Shown here: piece after piece, positions 36,426-44,242 of the stretch | Layout: each line of letters opens with the position of its first letter | Position numbering within the stretch: position 1 is the first letter of the stretch | NCBI GenBank assembly: GCA_012270555.1 | Contig: JAAXIC010000028.1 | Coordinates: 1-47,121 of the forward strand | From: Chloroflexota bacterium | GTDB lineage: Bacteria > Chloroflexota > UBA11872 > VXOZ01 | Length of the DNA stretch: 47,121 nt | Direction of reading: 5' to 3' | The notes under the pieces: model-generated | What the model was told of the DNA's origin: nothing | Seen by the model: only the letters and a program-made list of their open reading frames with translations | Database searches by the model: none | Position numbers and translations under genes: made by a program

Positions 36426-36521
36426 CGCGTGCGGGCCTATCTCGATTAAGAGATCTACGTTGCACTCAGCCAGGGCCCGGACTCCGCTGGCAAATGCAAC
36501 CGGCTCGCGCGCATGGCGCCG

Positions 36522-36524
36522 CTA
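36522..36524 (-). other. In-frame amber (TAG) codon inside the first AT domain
   Basis: The frame reads GAC GGC GCC TAT TAG CGG CGC CAT GCG and continues without interruption into the downstream PKS part. AT domains have Trp at this place (Y-W-R-x-H), so a single TGG-to-TAG change explains it. Confidence 0.9.
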
Positions 36525-39026
36525 ATAGGCGCCGTCGAGTGCCAAATCGGGTCCTACGGCCTCCCCCGTCAGGTTGCTGATCACGGTCAAGTTGGGAGAT
36601 TCGGTCACCACGTTGTCCAGAGAGGCTTCAAGTTCATCCAGGGCCGGGTCCACCAGGGGACTGTGGAATGCCTTGGTCGTATTGAGCTGATTTACCCGAA
36701 CGTCCTCTAATTCGAAGCACTTCATTATGGTTGCGATCTTCTCAACCGGCCCGCTCACTACGATGTGCGCGCCATTGTCCGCCGCGAGGCTCAGGCCGAC
36801 ACCGTCGGATGACGCGTTGAGTTCAGCGACAACTTCAGCCACTCGTGCCGCCGGGGCGAAAATCGCGGCCATCGTGCCGGATCCGGTGCTGGACAAGAGG
36901 CTGCCACGCCGCGCGGCAAAGCGCATCCCGTCTTCCAGGCTGAAAACGCCGGCCGCCTGCGCTGCAGCCAGTTCCCCGACGCTGTGCCCCAGCACCACGC
37001 GCGGCCGGATGCCCACGCTGGCCCAGAGTGCCGTCAGAGCGCACTCCAGCGCGAACAAGGCCGGCTGCTCCCACGCGGTATCGCCCAAGTCGCCACTCGC
37101 GCCGGGCTGCCCGAACATCACGTCCAGGAGAGAGGCACCTCTTGCCTCTTGGAAAACCGATTCGCAGCGGTCCAGCACTGCCCTCGCCACCGGCTCGCTC
37201 TCGTAGAGGTCCTTCCCCATGCCGACCCACTGGCTGCCCTGTCCCGTGTAGACGAATGCCACCTTCGATGCCGCTGCGGGTGCCTCAACCGCGTCAGGGC
37301 CGGCCAGTTCGCTGAGGCGCGCTCGCAATGACTCAGCGTCGTGGAATACGACGCTCGCCCGGCGGTCGAAATGGCTCCTACCGATCCCTGCGGTCCATGA
37401 CATGTCCGCAAGCAAAGTCTCCAAACCACCGCCATCCGTGGACCGTTCGTCAAGCCACGAGAGATACCGTTGGGCAAGTTCCCGGAGGGCGCCCTCTGAC
37501 TTGGCCGACAACGGCAGCAATCGGGTCTGGCGTTGCGCGAATTCTGCTTCTTGCGAGGGATAGTCCAATTCAGGTTGCGGCAAGGATACCGCCACGGCCT
37601 GCGCCGCGCCCGCCGTCTGAAGCTCCTCACTGGTTTCACCGTTTGCGCCGCGATACTCTTCCACCACGATGTGGGCATTCGTCCCGGATATCCCAAAAGA
37701 ATTTACCCCCGCCAGGCGCGGCCGCCGGCGGTCTTGCGGCCAGTCCATCATGTCTGAGGTAATCTGCAGCGGCAGACGCTCCCAGTCGAGACTTGGGTTG
37801 GGGTTTTCGAAGTGCAGGTGTTTGGGAATAATCCCTGTATTCACCACCAGCGCCGCTTTGATGACTCCTGCGATGCCGGCAGCGGATTCCAAGTGGCCGA
37901 CGTTTGTTTTCACGGAGCCTACGAGCAACGGATGGTTGGGGTCGCGCTCGCGGCCGTACACATTGGCCACGGCATCTATTTCGATTGGATCGCCAACGGC
38001 GGTTCCCGTGCCGTGCGCCTCAAGATAGTCGACCTGCGAGGGGAGTACGCCGGCGTCAGCTAAGGCGGTTTCCATCACTTGCTCCAACGCGGGTGTATGC
38101 GGAACGGTGAGCCCAACGCTGGCTCCGCCATGATTTACCGCTGAGCTGCGAATCACCGCCCAAATGCGGTCTCCGTCAGCCTCCGCCTCGCTAAGGCGCT
38201 TCAGGACAACGACCCCGCAGCCTTCACCCCGCACGTAACCGTCCGCCGACGCATCGAAGGTCTTGCACTGCCCTTCCGGGGACAGCATCATCGATTCGGC
38301 GCGTAATTCGTAGATGCGACCATTGAGGATGGCCTGCACACCGCCCGCAATGGCGAGGTCCGCCTTGCCCTGCTGCAAGTCTGCTACCGCGTCATTCACG
38401 GCCACCATGGCGGATGCGCACGCGGCGTCCACTGCCTTTGCCGGTCCCATGAGACCCAGGACAAAGGAGACTCGCCCACTGGTGCCGTTGAGGTTCGTAC
38501 CACTCAGAGCATAAAGAGACCCGGCAGCCTCACCGGGTTTGCTTGAGTTTACGACCAACATGCGGTATTCGTCGTTGCTGATGCCGGTGTAAACGCCGGT
38601 GCGGCTCCCTTTGAGGCGGCTGGGATCGATTCCCGCGTCCTCGAGAGCGAGCCAGCTTGTCTCCAGCATCATGCGTTGCTGCGGGTCTAGCATCTCGGCC
38701 TCTACGGGCGAAATGCGGAAAAACTCCGCGTCGAACAGGTCGATGTCATCAACGAAAGCGCCGAAGCGACACGCTTGGTGCTGCACGTCGAGACCATGAA
38801 AGATCTCCCCTAGACGACCTTCACCGGAAGCGGGATCGCTCTCGGTGACGGCATTCCTGCCTTCTACCAGGAACTGCCAAAAGGAGTCCAAGTCACGAGC
38901 GCCGGGAAAGCGGCACGCCATACCGACGATTGCTATTGGCTCTGCAGCTTGAGGAACCTTCGGCTTCGCGGTCTCTGACGAGCCGCTCGCTTGCGTCATG
39001 TTTCCGATAGTCTTAGCTGACCTCAT
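36522..39026 (-). CDS. Type I PKS/FAS, N-terminal part: KS-AT (interrupted)
   Basis: This 834-residue open part of the giant synthase begins at ATG 39026 behind AAGGAGAGGG; a TTG at 39032 also opens the frame. The KS spans about 30-454 with Cys203 (DAACASAM), His338 (EAHGTGT) and His378 (KTNVGH). The AT begins near 589 with Ser682 in GHSVG, an Arg in FAARRGS and His788 in KAFHSPLV. The KAFH motif resembles the HAFH of malonyl-specific ATs, fitting malonyl extension with methyl groups added by the MT domain. The AT is cut by TAG at codon 835, leaving about 33 C-terminal AT residues in the next part. Unless read through, the AT is truncated. Confidence 0.9.
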   Translation of the reverse strand: MRSAKTIGNMTQASGSSETAKPKVPQAAEPIAIVGMACRFPGARDLDSFWQFLVEGRNAVTESDPASGEGRLGEIFHGLDVQHQACRFGAFVDDIDLFDAEFFRISPVEAEMLDPQQRMMLETSWLALEDAGIDPSRLKGSRTGVYTGISNDEYRMLVVNSSKPGEAAGSLYALSGTNLNGTSGRVSFVLGLMGPAKAVDAACASAMVAVNDAVADLQQGKADLAIAGGVQAILNGRIYELRAESMMLSPEGQCKTFDASADGYVRGEGCGVVVLKRLSEAEADGDRIWAVIRSSAVNHGGASVGLTVPHTPALEQVMETALADAGVLPSQVDYLEAHGTGTAVGDPIEIDAVANVYGRERDPNHPLLVGSVKTNVGHLESAAGIAGVIKAALVVNTGIIPKHLHFENPNPSLDWERLPLQITSDMMDWPQDRRRPRLAGVNSFGISGTNAHIVVEEYRGANGETSEELQTAGAAQAVAVSLPQPELDYPSQEAEFAQRQTRLLPLSAKSEGALRELAQRYLSWLDERSTDGGGLETLLADMSWTAGIGRSHFDRRASVVFHDAESLRARLSELAGPDAVEAPAAASKVAFVYTGQGSQWVGMGKDLYESEPVARAVLDRCESVFQEARGASLLDVMFGQPGASGDLGDTAWEQPALFALECALTALWASVGIRPRVVLGHSVGELAAAQAAGVFSLEDGMRFAARRGSLLSSTGSGTMAAIFAPAARVAEVVAELNASSDGVGLSLAADNGAHIVVSGPVEKIATIMKCFELEDVRVNQLNTTKAFHSPLVDPALDELEASLDNVVTESPNLTVISNLTGEAVGPDLALDGAY

Positions 39027-39060
39027 TGTCAACCCTCTCCTTACTTATCCGTCTAGCTCC

Positions 39061-39080
39061 GCAAGAGTCCATTCTCTTGC
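39061..39080 (-). promoter_or_regulatory. Hairpin in the PKS leader
   Basis: GCAAGAG (39061-39067) and CTCTTGC (39074-39080) form a 7-bp stem with a six-base loop, 35 bases before the PKS start codon. A weak TAAAAT -10-like box lies further upstream on the minus strand near 39155. The role is unknown. Confidence 0.3.
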
Positions 39081-39232
39081 GGCTAAGTGAAACGCTATTG
39101 ATTAGCTGATTGGAGGTGGCGCACGCCGCTCTAACGGCTGCAACGCTTAAGAGATATTTTACACTGAATTACCACTACAGTTAGCTTTCCGGAACGTATA
39201 CTTGGGTCTCTTTGCGCTCGAACGACAAAGTG

Positions 39233-39276
39233 AAGCACCCAAGCCGGTCACATCCGCAATCCGGCCTGGGTGCTTT
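39233..39276 (-). terminator. Stem-loop after the second solute-binding protein gene
   Basis: An approximately 14-bp stem with one mismatch (AAGCACCCA-AGCCGG with CCGGCC-TGGGTGCTT) lies 30 bases after the lipoprotein gene. The plus strand carries TTTT after it; the minus strand carries TTCACTTT. It probably separates this gene from the PKS. Confidence 0.5.
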
Positions 39277-39307
39277 TGTCTTGGCCTAAACAGGCTTTGG
39301 CTTAGCT

Positions 39308-40705
39308 CTACTCGTTGTAGAACTCTTGGATAGACGGCTCTTGGAGCACAGCGTCCCACCGCGCGGCCACGTTATCGAGCGCGTCGCGGGCGTCGAGCTC
39401 ACCGGCGCCGGCTTTCGCCAACTCTTCCAGGATGATGGGGCGCATCTTGTCCCAGCCGGGAATGGGTTGTCGGCCCAGACCGACATTCTCAAGATTGCGG
39501 AGCAAGCCGGACAGGAAAGCATTCTCTTGCACGTACGGGGCCTTGTTGGCCACGGACACCCGCGGCGGCAAGTAGAACGTCAACTCATCGTAGGCGATGA
39601 GCACGTCGTCCTCATGTACCGTGAGCAAGAGGTCCCACGTAACGTCCGGGTTCTTGGTAGCGGCGCCCATGCCCAGCCAGTCGTTGAACGAGAGGCTGAC
39701 AGCCCGCTGGTCGCCCATGGGCTCAGGCGCAACGAGAATTTGGTCAACGTCTTCCGGCGCATCAGTTGAAACACGGCGGCCGATGGCGGCGTTACCCCAG
39801 ATCATGGAGACGTAGCCCCCGGCAAAGCCCGCACCGTAGCCACTGAATTCCGGCCCGACGTACGATGAGCCATGAGGATTGAAACCGAGCTTGCGACGCA
39901 ACTGGAATTCCAGCCCCGCGATAGCTTCCGGACCGTTCACAAAGCCCTGTGCCTTGCCATTGGTGACCCATTGTACGCCATTCGATTCGACAATGCCGTT
40001 CAATTCGGCTTCCTCGGGATCACGGCCGAGATTGCCCGGACTGAAACCGTAGCGCTCGATCTCCTTACCCAAAACCTTCCACTTTGTCAAAGTGGTGGCG
40101 AAGTCGGCTTGATCGTCCATGGTCCACGCTTCAGGTGGAGTCAAACCCGCCTCCGCCATGTGGTCGTCGCGAAGCCAATACGAGCGATTGGCCGCCATCA
40201 TGGGCATGCCCTGCAATTGCCCCTTCACACGGACGGTGTCCAGCGTGCTGGGCAGGAAGTCCGGCTCCATGCCCCAGGTGGCAAAGTACGGATTGAGCGG
40301 AATGGACAGCCCCGCCATATAAATGGACGGCGCAATCGCCTGGCCCATCTTGAAGAGATCGGGCATCTGGCCGGCAGCCAAACCAACCGAGAGCTCTACA
40401 AAAGTGTGGGCTTGTCCCCCCGTGCGGGGCGTGAAGACGACCTGACCGTTGGGGTACTTCGCCTGGAAGCGCTCGTTCAGAATGCCTTCCGCCCACTCTT
40501 GCCAGCGCCCGCCATCCTGCACGCTCAGCGTGACTTCCTCCGTCTTTGGCCCGGCTTCCGCGGCCGGTTCCGCAGCCTGTGGCTGATCCCCATCCATCTC
40601 TGTAGACGACATCTGGGCCTGACCGCAAGCTGCCAGGAGCCCAAACGCGCCTGCTGCCACGCTCGAGCCCAGCAGACCACGGCGCGTAATGTGCAATTTT
40701 CGCAT
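39308..40705 (-). CDS. Extracellular solute-binding lipoprotein (ABC importer family 1), Tat-exported
   Basis: This 465-residue protein has a twin-arginine signal (ITRRGLLGSSVAAG) with the lipobox LAAC at about residue 27, an acidic Ala-rich linker, and a solute-binding fold (VTLSVQDGGRWQEWA near the start, MIWGNAAIGRR in the centre). It probably delivers a carbohydrate to an ABC importer, but no membrane component is adjacent. ATG 40705 follows AAGGAG by nine bases and a very good promoter (40787-40816). It is the second orphan binding protein in this window; the two differ substantially outside the signal peptide. Confidence 0.85.
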   Translation of the reverse strand: MRKLHITRRGLLGSSVAAGAFGLLAACGQAQMSSTEMDGDQPQAAEPAAEAGPKTEEVTLSVQDGGRWQEWAEGILNERFQAKYPNGQVVFTPRTGGQAHTFVELSVGLAAGQMPDLFKMGQAIAPSIYMAGLSIPLNPYFATWGMEPDFLPSTLDTVRVKGQLQGMPMMAANRSYWLRDDHMAEAGLTPPEAWTMDDQADFATTLTKWKVLGKEIERYGFSPGNLGRDPEEAELNGIVESNGVQWVTNGKAQGFVNGPEAIAGLEFQLRRKLGFNPHGSSYVGPEFSGYGAGFAGGYVSMIWGNAAIGRRVSTDAPEDVDQILVAPEPMGDQRAVSLSFNDWLGMGAATKNPDVTWDLLLTVHEDDVLIAYDELTFYLPPRVSVANKAPYVQENAFLSGLLRNLENVGLGRQPIPGWDKMRPIILEELAKAGAGELDARDALDNVAARWDAVLQEPSIQEFYNE

Positions 40706-40786
40706 TGTGCATCACTCCTTGAACTGGATCCCTATAACGACCCCACTCTCAACAGGCAATGGGGGACATAGCACTGCCCTGCAAGA

Positions 40787-40816
40787 ATTATAGAGAACCA
40801 ACTTAAACCCAGTCAA
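40787..40816 (-). promoter_or_regulatory. Strong sigma-70-type promoter for solute-binding protein gene
   Basis: On the minus strand, TTGACT (40816-40811) and a perfect TATAAT (40792-40787) are 18 bases apart. This predicts a leader of about 75 bases. Confidence 0.7.
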
Positions 40817-40966
40817 GCGCTTTCCAACCGGGGCTGGGCGCAATGCGGCGAGCGACATGCAGTGCCATGACAGCGCCGAAGCCTGAAAGACATGATGCCG
40901 AACCAATGCGCGCCACCATGTGGAGACCCGGCAGTTACGATTGCCACAGGCGTTCGGCTCGCCTGT

Positions 40967-40995
40967 TTGCCTCGCCCCAGGTGCCCTGCTACACT
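40967..40995 (+). promoter_or_regulatory. Promoter of the second Fe-ADH gene
   Basis: TTGCCT (40967-40972) and TACACT (40990-40995) are 17 bases apart, 40 bases before the ATG at 41036. Together with the minus-strand promoter it accounts for the 330-base divergent gap 40706-41035. Confidence 0.45.
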
Positions 40996-41035
40996 CAGGC
41001 CAGCATTTGGCGCTCTAACTGAGGAGATTGCGGGA

Positions 41036-42187
41036 ATGGCAGTCCACACTTTTGCGGTGACGACGCGGGTACACAGCGGCGCGGGAGCCGTGGCGGCAAT
41101 TGGCCCGACGTTGGCAGCGCAGGACCACAAGAGCGTTTTGATCGTCACCGATCAGGGCATCGTACGCGCCGGGCTGCTTACTCCCGTAACGGACTCGCTG
41201 CGCGAAGCAGGGGTATCTGCCGCGGTGTTCGATGAGGTCAAGCCTGACCCGGAAGAGAGCATCGTCGCAGCGGTCGTTGCGGCGTACCAGGCCGCCGATT
41301 GCGACGGCCTGCTGGCCGTGGGCGGGGGCAGTTCGCTGGACGTGGCCAAAGCGGCAGGAGTCGTCATTTCCAACGGAGGCGCGGTAGCAGATTACGAAGG
41401 CTTTGACGCGTTTGAGAATGACTTGCCGCCGCTCTACGCGGTGCCTACCACGGTAGGCACCGGTTCGGAAGTCACGTTTGCCGCAGTCATCACTTTGCCC
41501 AGCCAGCAGTTCAAGATGTCCATTCTGAGCACACGTCTGGCCCCGCGCGCAGCGTTCCTCGATCCCGCCATGCTGACCACGCTGCCACCCCACGTGGTGG
41601 CGCACAGCGGCATGGATGCGCTTACCCACGCTGTGGAGGGCATGACGTCGCCCCTATCCACACCGTTCACCAATGCCTTCAATCTCCACGCGATTCGTCT
41701 CATCAATGAGAACCTGCGCGCCGCTGTGGCAAACAGCGGCGGTATGGCAGCCATTGGCAACATGCAGTACGCAGCCTGTATTGCCGGTGTGGGATTTGCG
41801 CATTCGCGGCTTGGGATCGTCCACGCCATGGCGCATCCCGTCGGCGCCTACCATCATCTGCCGCACGGGCTGAGCAATGCGCTCCTGCTTCCCCACTGCC
41901 TCGATTTCAACCGGATTGGCTGCGAGCCGCAGTTGGCGATCGTGGCCCGTGAATTCGACGCGACCTTCACTGGTCAGACTGGGAGAGAAGCCGCGCTCGC
42001 CGCAATTCAAGCAATCCGGGATCTGGAGGAAGACATCGGCATTCCCTCCTCAATGGGCGATGCCGGCGTCACTGACGAGCACTTCGACGCCATTGTCAAA
42101 GACACCTTCCGCAGCCGCAACGTCTCCATCAATCCCCGGCGGGTGACGGAAGAGGATATCCGGCAAATACTCTACAACGCGCTGTAG
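41036..42187 (+). CDS. Iron-containing alcohol dehydrogenase family protein
   Basis: This 383-residue group III alcohol dehydrogenase has GVAx-type NAD binding in LLAVGGGSSLDVAKAAG, PTTVGTGSEVT, and the metal ligands in SGMDALTHAVEG and HAMAHPVGAYHHLPHG. All four expected Asp/His ligand regions are present. It is a paralogue in family only of the Fe-ADH at 6.6-7.8 kb. ATG 41036 is chosen because AGGAGA lies about eight bases upstream and the family N-terminus begins there, although the frame opens at 40892. Substrate is unknown. Confidence 0.88.
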   Translation: MAVHTFAVTTRVHSGAGAVAAIGPTLAAQDHKSVLIVTDQGIVRAGLLTPVTDSLREAGVSAAVFDEVKPDPEESIVAAVVAAYQAADCDGLLAVGGGSSLDVAKAAGVVISNGGAVADYEGFDAFENDLPPLYAVPTTVGTGSEVTFAAVITLPSQQFKMSILSTRLAPRAAFLDPAMLTTLPPHVVAHSGMDALTHAVEGMTSPLSTPFTNAFNLHAIRLINENLRAAVANSGGMAAIGNMQYAACIAGVGFAHSRLGIVHAMAHPVGAYHHLPHGLSNALLLPHCLDFNRIGCEPQLAIVAREFDATFTGQTGREAALAAIQAIRDLEEDIGIPSSMGDAGVTDEHFDAIVKDTFRSRNVSINPRRVTEEDIRQILYNAL

Positions 42188-42253
42188 AGAGTAATCCGAT
42201 CCCTAGGAATGCCCACTGCTAAGGGTTCGTTGGGTACCTTCCCAAGTATGATC

Positions 42254-42271
42254 GCTTCCCGCAACGGAAGC
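42254..42271. terminator. Possible bidirectional hairpin between convergent genes
   Basis: GCTTCC (42254-42259) and GGAAGC (42266-42271) form a 6-bp stem between the Fe-ADH and ABC permease stops. There is no long T-run, so this is a weak call. Confidence 0.3.
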
Positions 42272-42290
42272 CCTTAAAGAGTCGCGTGTG

Positions 42291-43079
42291 TTATTCCAAC
42301 CGCCACTTCAGCGTTCGCGCGACAATTGCCAACGAGCCTAAGCCAAAGACGGCAAGGATTGCCAGGTCTCTCAGCAAGGTTGCGGTGATTTCCGGCTGCA
42401 GGGCGGCGCGAAAGGCCTGCGCCGCGTACGTCGGCGGCAGGATCATGCCGGTGTATTGCAATACGGCCGGCAGTCGGTCAAACGGGATCATCACCGGCGC
42501 AAAGAACATGATGAAGAACATGGTTGCTTGCGCCACGAGGCCGGCGACGCGCCAGTTCGGAATACCCAAGCCAATTGCAGCCCCTACGCCCGCGAGCGAA
42601 ATCGCGCTGAGCGGCACCACGGCGAAAATTAGCGGGTTAAGCGCGAGCGGAAATCCAAAATACCAGCTTCCCACCAGCAGCGTAATGATCATACCCGGTA
42701 CGGCCGCTATGCCGTTGCCGGTAACTACCGCCAAGATGAAAGCCGTCTTGCTGATTGGCAGCGAGGCGTAGTAGAGGATGGCGCCGTTGCGCCGCGACTG
42801 CGCCATGTCTTGAGCGACCATCATGATGCCCAGTGTCACTAACGACATGACTGCCGCGCCGGATACGAAATAGCGGCCAATCTCGGGCTCCCGTGAACCG
42901 CTAATGAAGGAAAACGCAAAGACCATGCCGAGATTGAGCAGCACCGAGATCGAAAGGATCATCGTGATCCATTGCCTGAACTCCAACACGATCACGGCAG
43001 ACAGATGGTAGTAGTTTCGCCAGAAGTGGGCGAATCGCCTCCAAACTGCATCCAGGCGTGACGGATTTGTACTTGTCAT
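42291..43079 (-). CDS. ABC-2 type transporter permease
   Basis: This 262-residue protein has six predicted transmembrane helices and the ABC-2 exporter layout, including the AQDMAQSRRNGAILYYASLP coupling-helix region and a late FAPVMIPFDRLPAVLQY loop. It starts nine bases after the stop of the ATPase gene, so the two form one exporter. The cargo, perhaps a lipid, polysaccharide or drug, cannot be told from the sequence. Confidence 0.85.
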   Translation of the reverse strand: MTSTNPSRLDAVWRRFAHFWRNYYHLSAVIVLEFRQWITMILSISVLLNLGMVFAFSFISGSREPEIGRYFVSGAAVMSLVTLGIMMVAQDMAQSRRNGAILYYASLPISKTAFILAVVTGNGIAAVPGMIITLLVGSWYFGFPLALNPLIFAVVPLSAISLAGVGAAIGLGIPNWRVAGLVAQATMFFIMFFAPVMIPFDRLPAVLQYTGMILPPTYAAQAFRAALQPEITATLLRDLAILAVFGLGSLAIVARTLKWRLE

Positions 43080-43088
43080 AAAGCTCCT

Positions 43089-44111
43089 CTAGCGCAGGGC
43101 GCCCTCAGCGCCAACGTGCTCTTGGTCTGAAGGTTGGGCCGCTTCATCACCCTCGCTCTCTTCAAGGGAGCGGCCCACAAGTTCAACGTAGACGTCCTCA
43201 AGTGAGGCCGTGGCCAGGCGAAAGTCCTCCACCGCGTCTGCGCCAATCTCCGCCAAGACACTGTCAATTGTCTGCCCTACCCGCTCTTGCGGCACGCGCA
43301 AGAGGAGGTGGCGGGGTCGCGGCTGATGCAGTGCTCCGAGCATGTGGAGGTGCGACTCTTGGGCCTTGGATAGTTCGGCGCCGTCCCGCAGCCAGAGCTC
43401 CAGGCGAATGGAATCGCCGAGGCGGCTCTTCATAGCGCCGGGCGTGCCTTCGGCGAGCACGCGTCCCTCGTCGATCAGGGCAACTCTGTCTACGACCCGT
43501 TCGGCTTCGAGGACGTTGTGCGTAACGAGGAGGCAGGCAGCGCCATCATAGACAACCACCTGGCGAATGGCTTCCCAGACCGCCCGGCGCCGCAAAGGAT
43601 CGAGGTCATTTGTCGGTTCGTCAAGCACCAAGAGCGGCGGACTGCCGAGCAGGGCCATGATGAAGCCCGTCATGCGTTGCATGCCGCCTGAAAGCTGATT
43701 GATGGGCTTGCGCCGGATTTCATCGACCTCGAACTGCTCAATGTACGAGTCGCGCTGGCGCAGCGTTTCCTTGTGGGAGAGGCCCTTCAGGCGTCCGGTG
43801 AAGTAAATAGCTTCTTCCGCCAACAGATCGCGCATGGCAAACGACGTCTGGGGCAGGTAACCGATCATGCGCTTGACGCGCTCGGGATCGCGATCCGCAT
43901 CGACGCCAAAGACCCACACGTGGCCTGAAGTAGGCCGAATGAGGCCCATCACCTGCTGGACGAACGTGCTCTTGCCGGCGCCGTTGGGGCCGAGAAGGCC
44001 GTAGACCTGACCGCGGCGCACGGCGACGTTTAGGTTGTCATTTGCCACCACACCGTTGCGATATGTTTTCGATAGTTCAATTGCCTCCACGGCAAGGCCG
44101 GGTCTGGGCAC
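43089..44111 (-). CDS. ABC transporter ATP-binding protein (ABC-2 exporter)
   Basis: This 340-residue ATPase has Walker A GPNGAGKST, the signature LSGGMQRMTG, Walker B LLVLDEPTNDLDP and the switch His in LLVTHN. The extra C-terminal 110 residues resemble the regulatory tail common in ABC-2 (DrrA/CcmA-type) exporters. Translation starts at GTG 44111 with GAGGAG seven bases upstream. It pairs with the permease encoded directly downstream. Confidence 0.93.
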   Translation of the reverse strand: MPRPGLAVEAIELSKTYRNGVVANDNLNVAVRRGQVYGLLGPNGAGKSTFVQQVMGLIRPTSGHVWVFGVDADRDPERVKRMIGYLPQTSFAMRDLLAEEAIYFTGRLKGLSHKETLRQRDSYIEQFEVDEIRRKPINQLSGGMQRMTGFIMALLGSPPLLVLDEPTNDLDPLRRRAVWEAIRQVVVYDGAACLLVTHNVLEAERVVDRVALIDEGRVLAEGTPGAMKSRLGDSIRLELWLRDGAELSKAQESHLHMLGALHQPRPRHLLLRVPQERVGQTIDSVLAEIGADAVEDFRLATASLEDVYVELVGRSLEESEGDEAAQPSDQEHVGAEGALR

Positions 44112-44242
44112 AATAAGCTCCTCAAAGCGAGATTCATTTGTAGTTCACCTAGCGGGGACGCCCCATTGCAGAACCCTCTATTTCCATAGTAAGGGAAACG
44201 AGGCCAACCGCGCAGGGCTGCGTAGGCGACTCGCCGTTCGTA

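Noticed and set aside
36522-36524. Genome-wide reassignment of TAG to an amino acid.
   Set aside because: TAG ends the aminotransferase (1549), the first solute-binding protein (9821), greA (10576) and the PKS itself (28593), all at the expected C-termini.
28593-39026. Assignment to the swf family of sponge-symbiont PKS/FAS.
   Set aside because: The swf operon is described with a reductase/sulfotransferase protein and a radical SAM protein; neither is encoded here.
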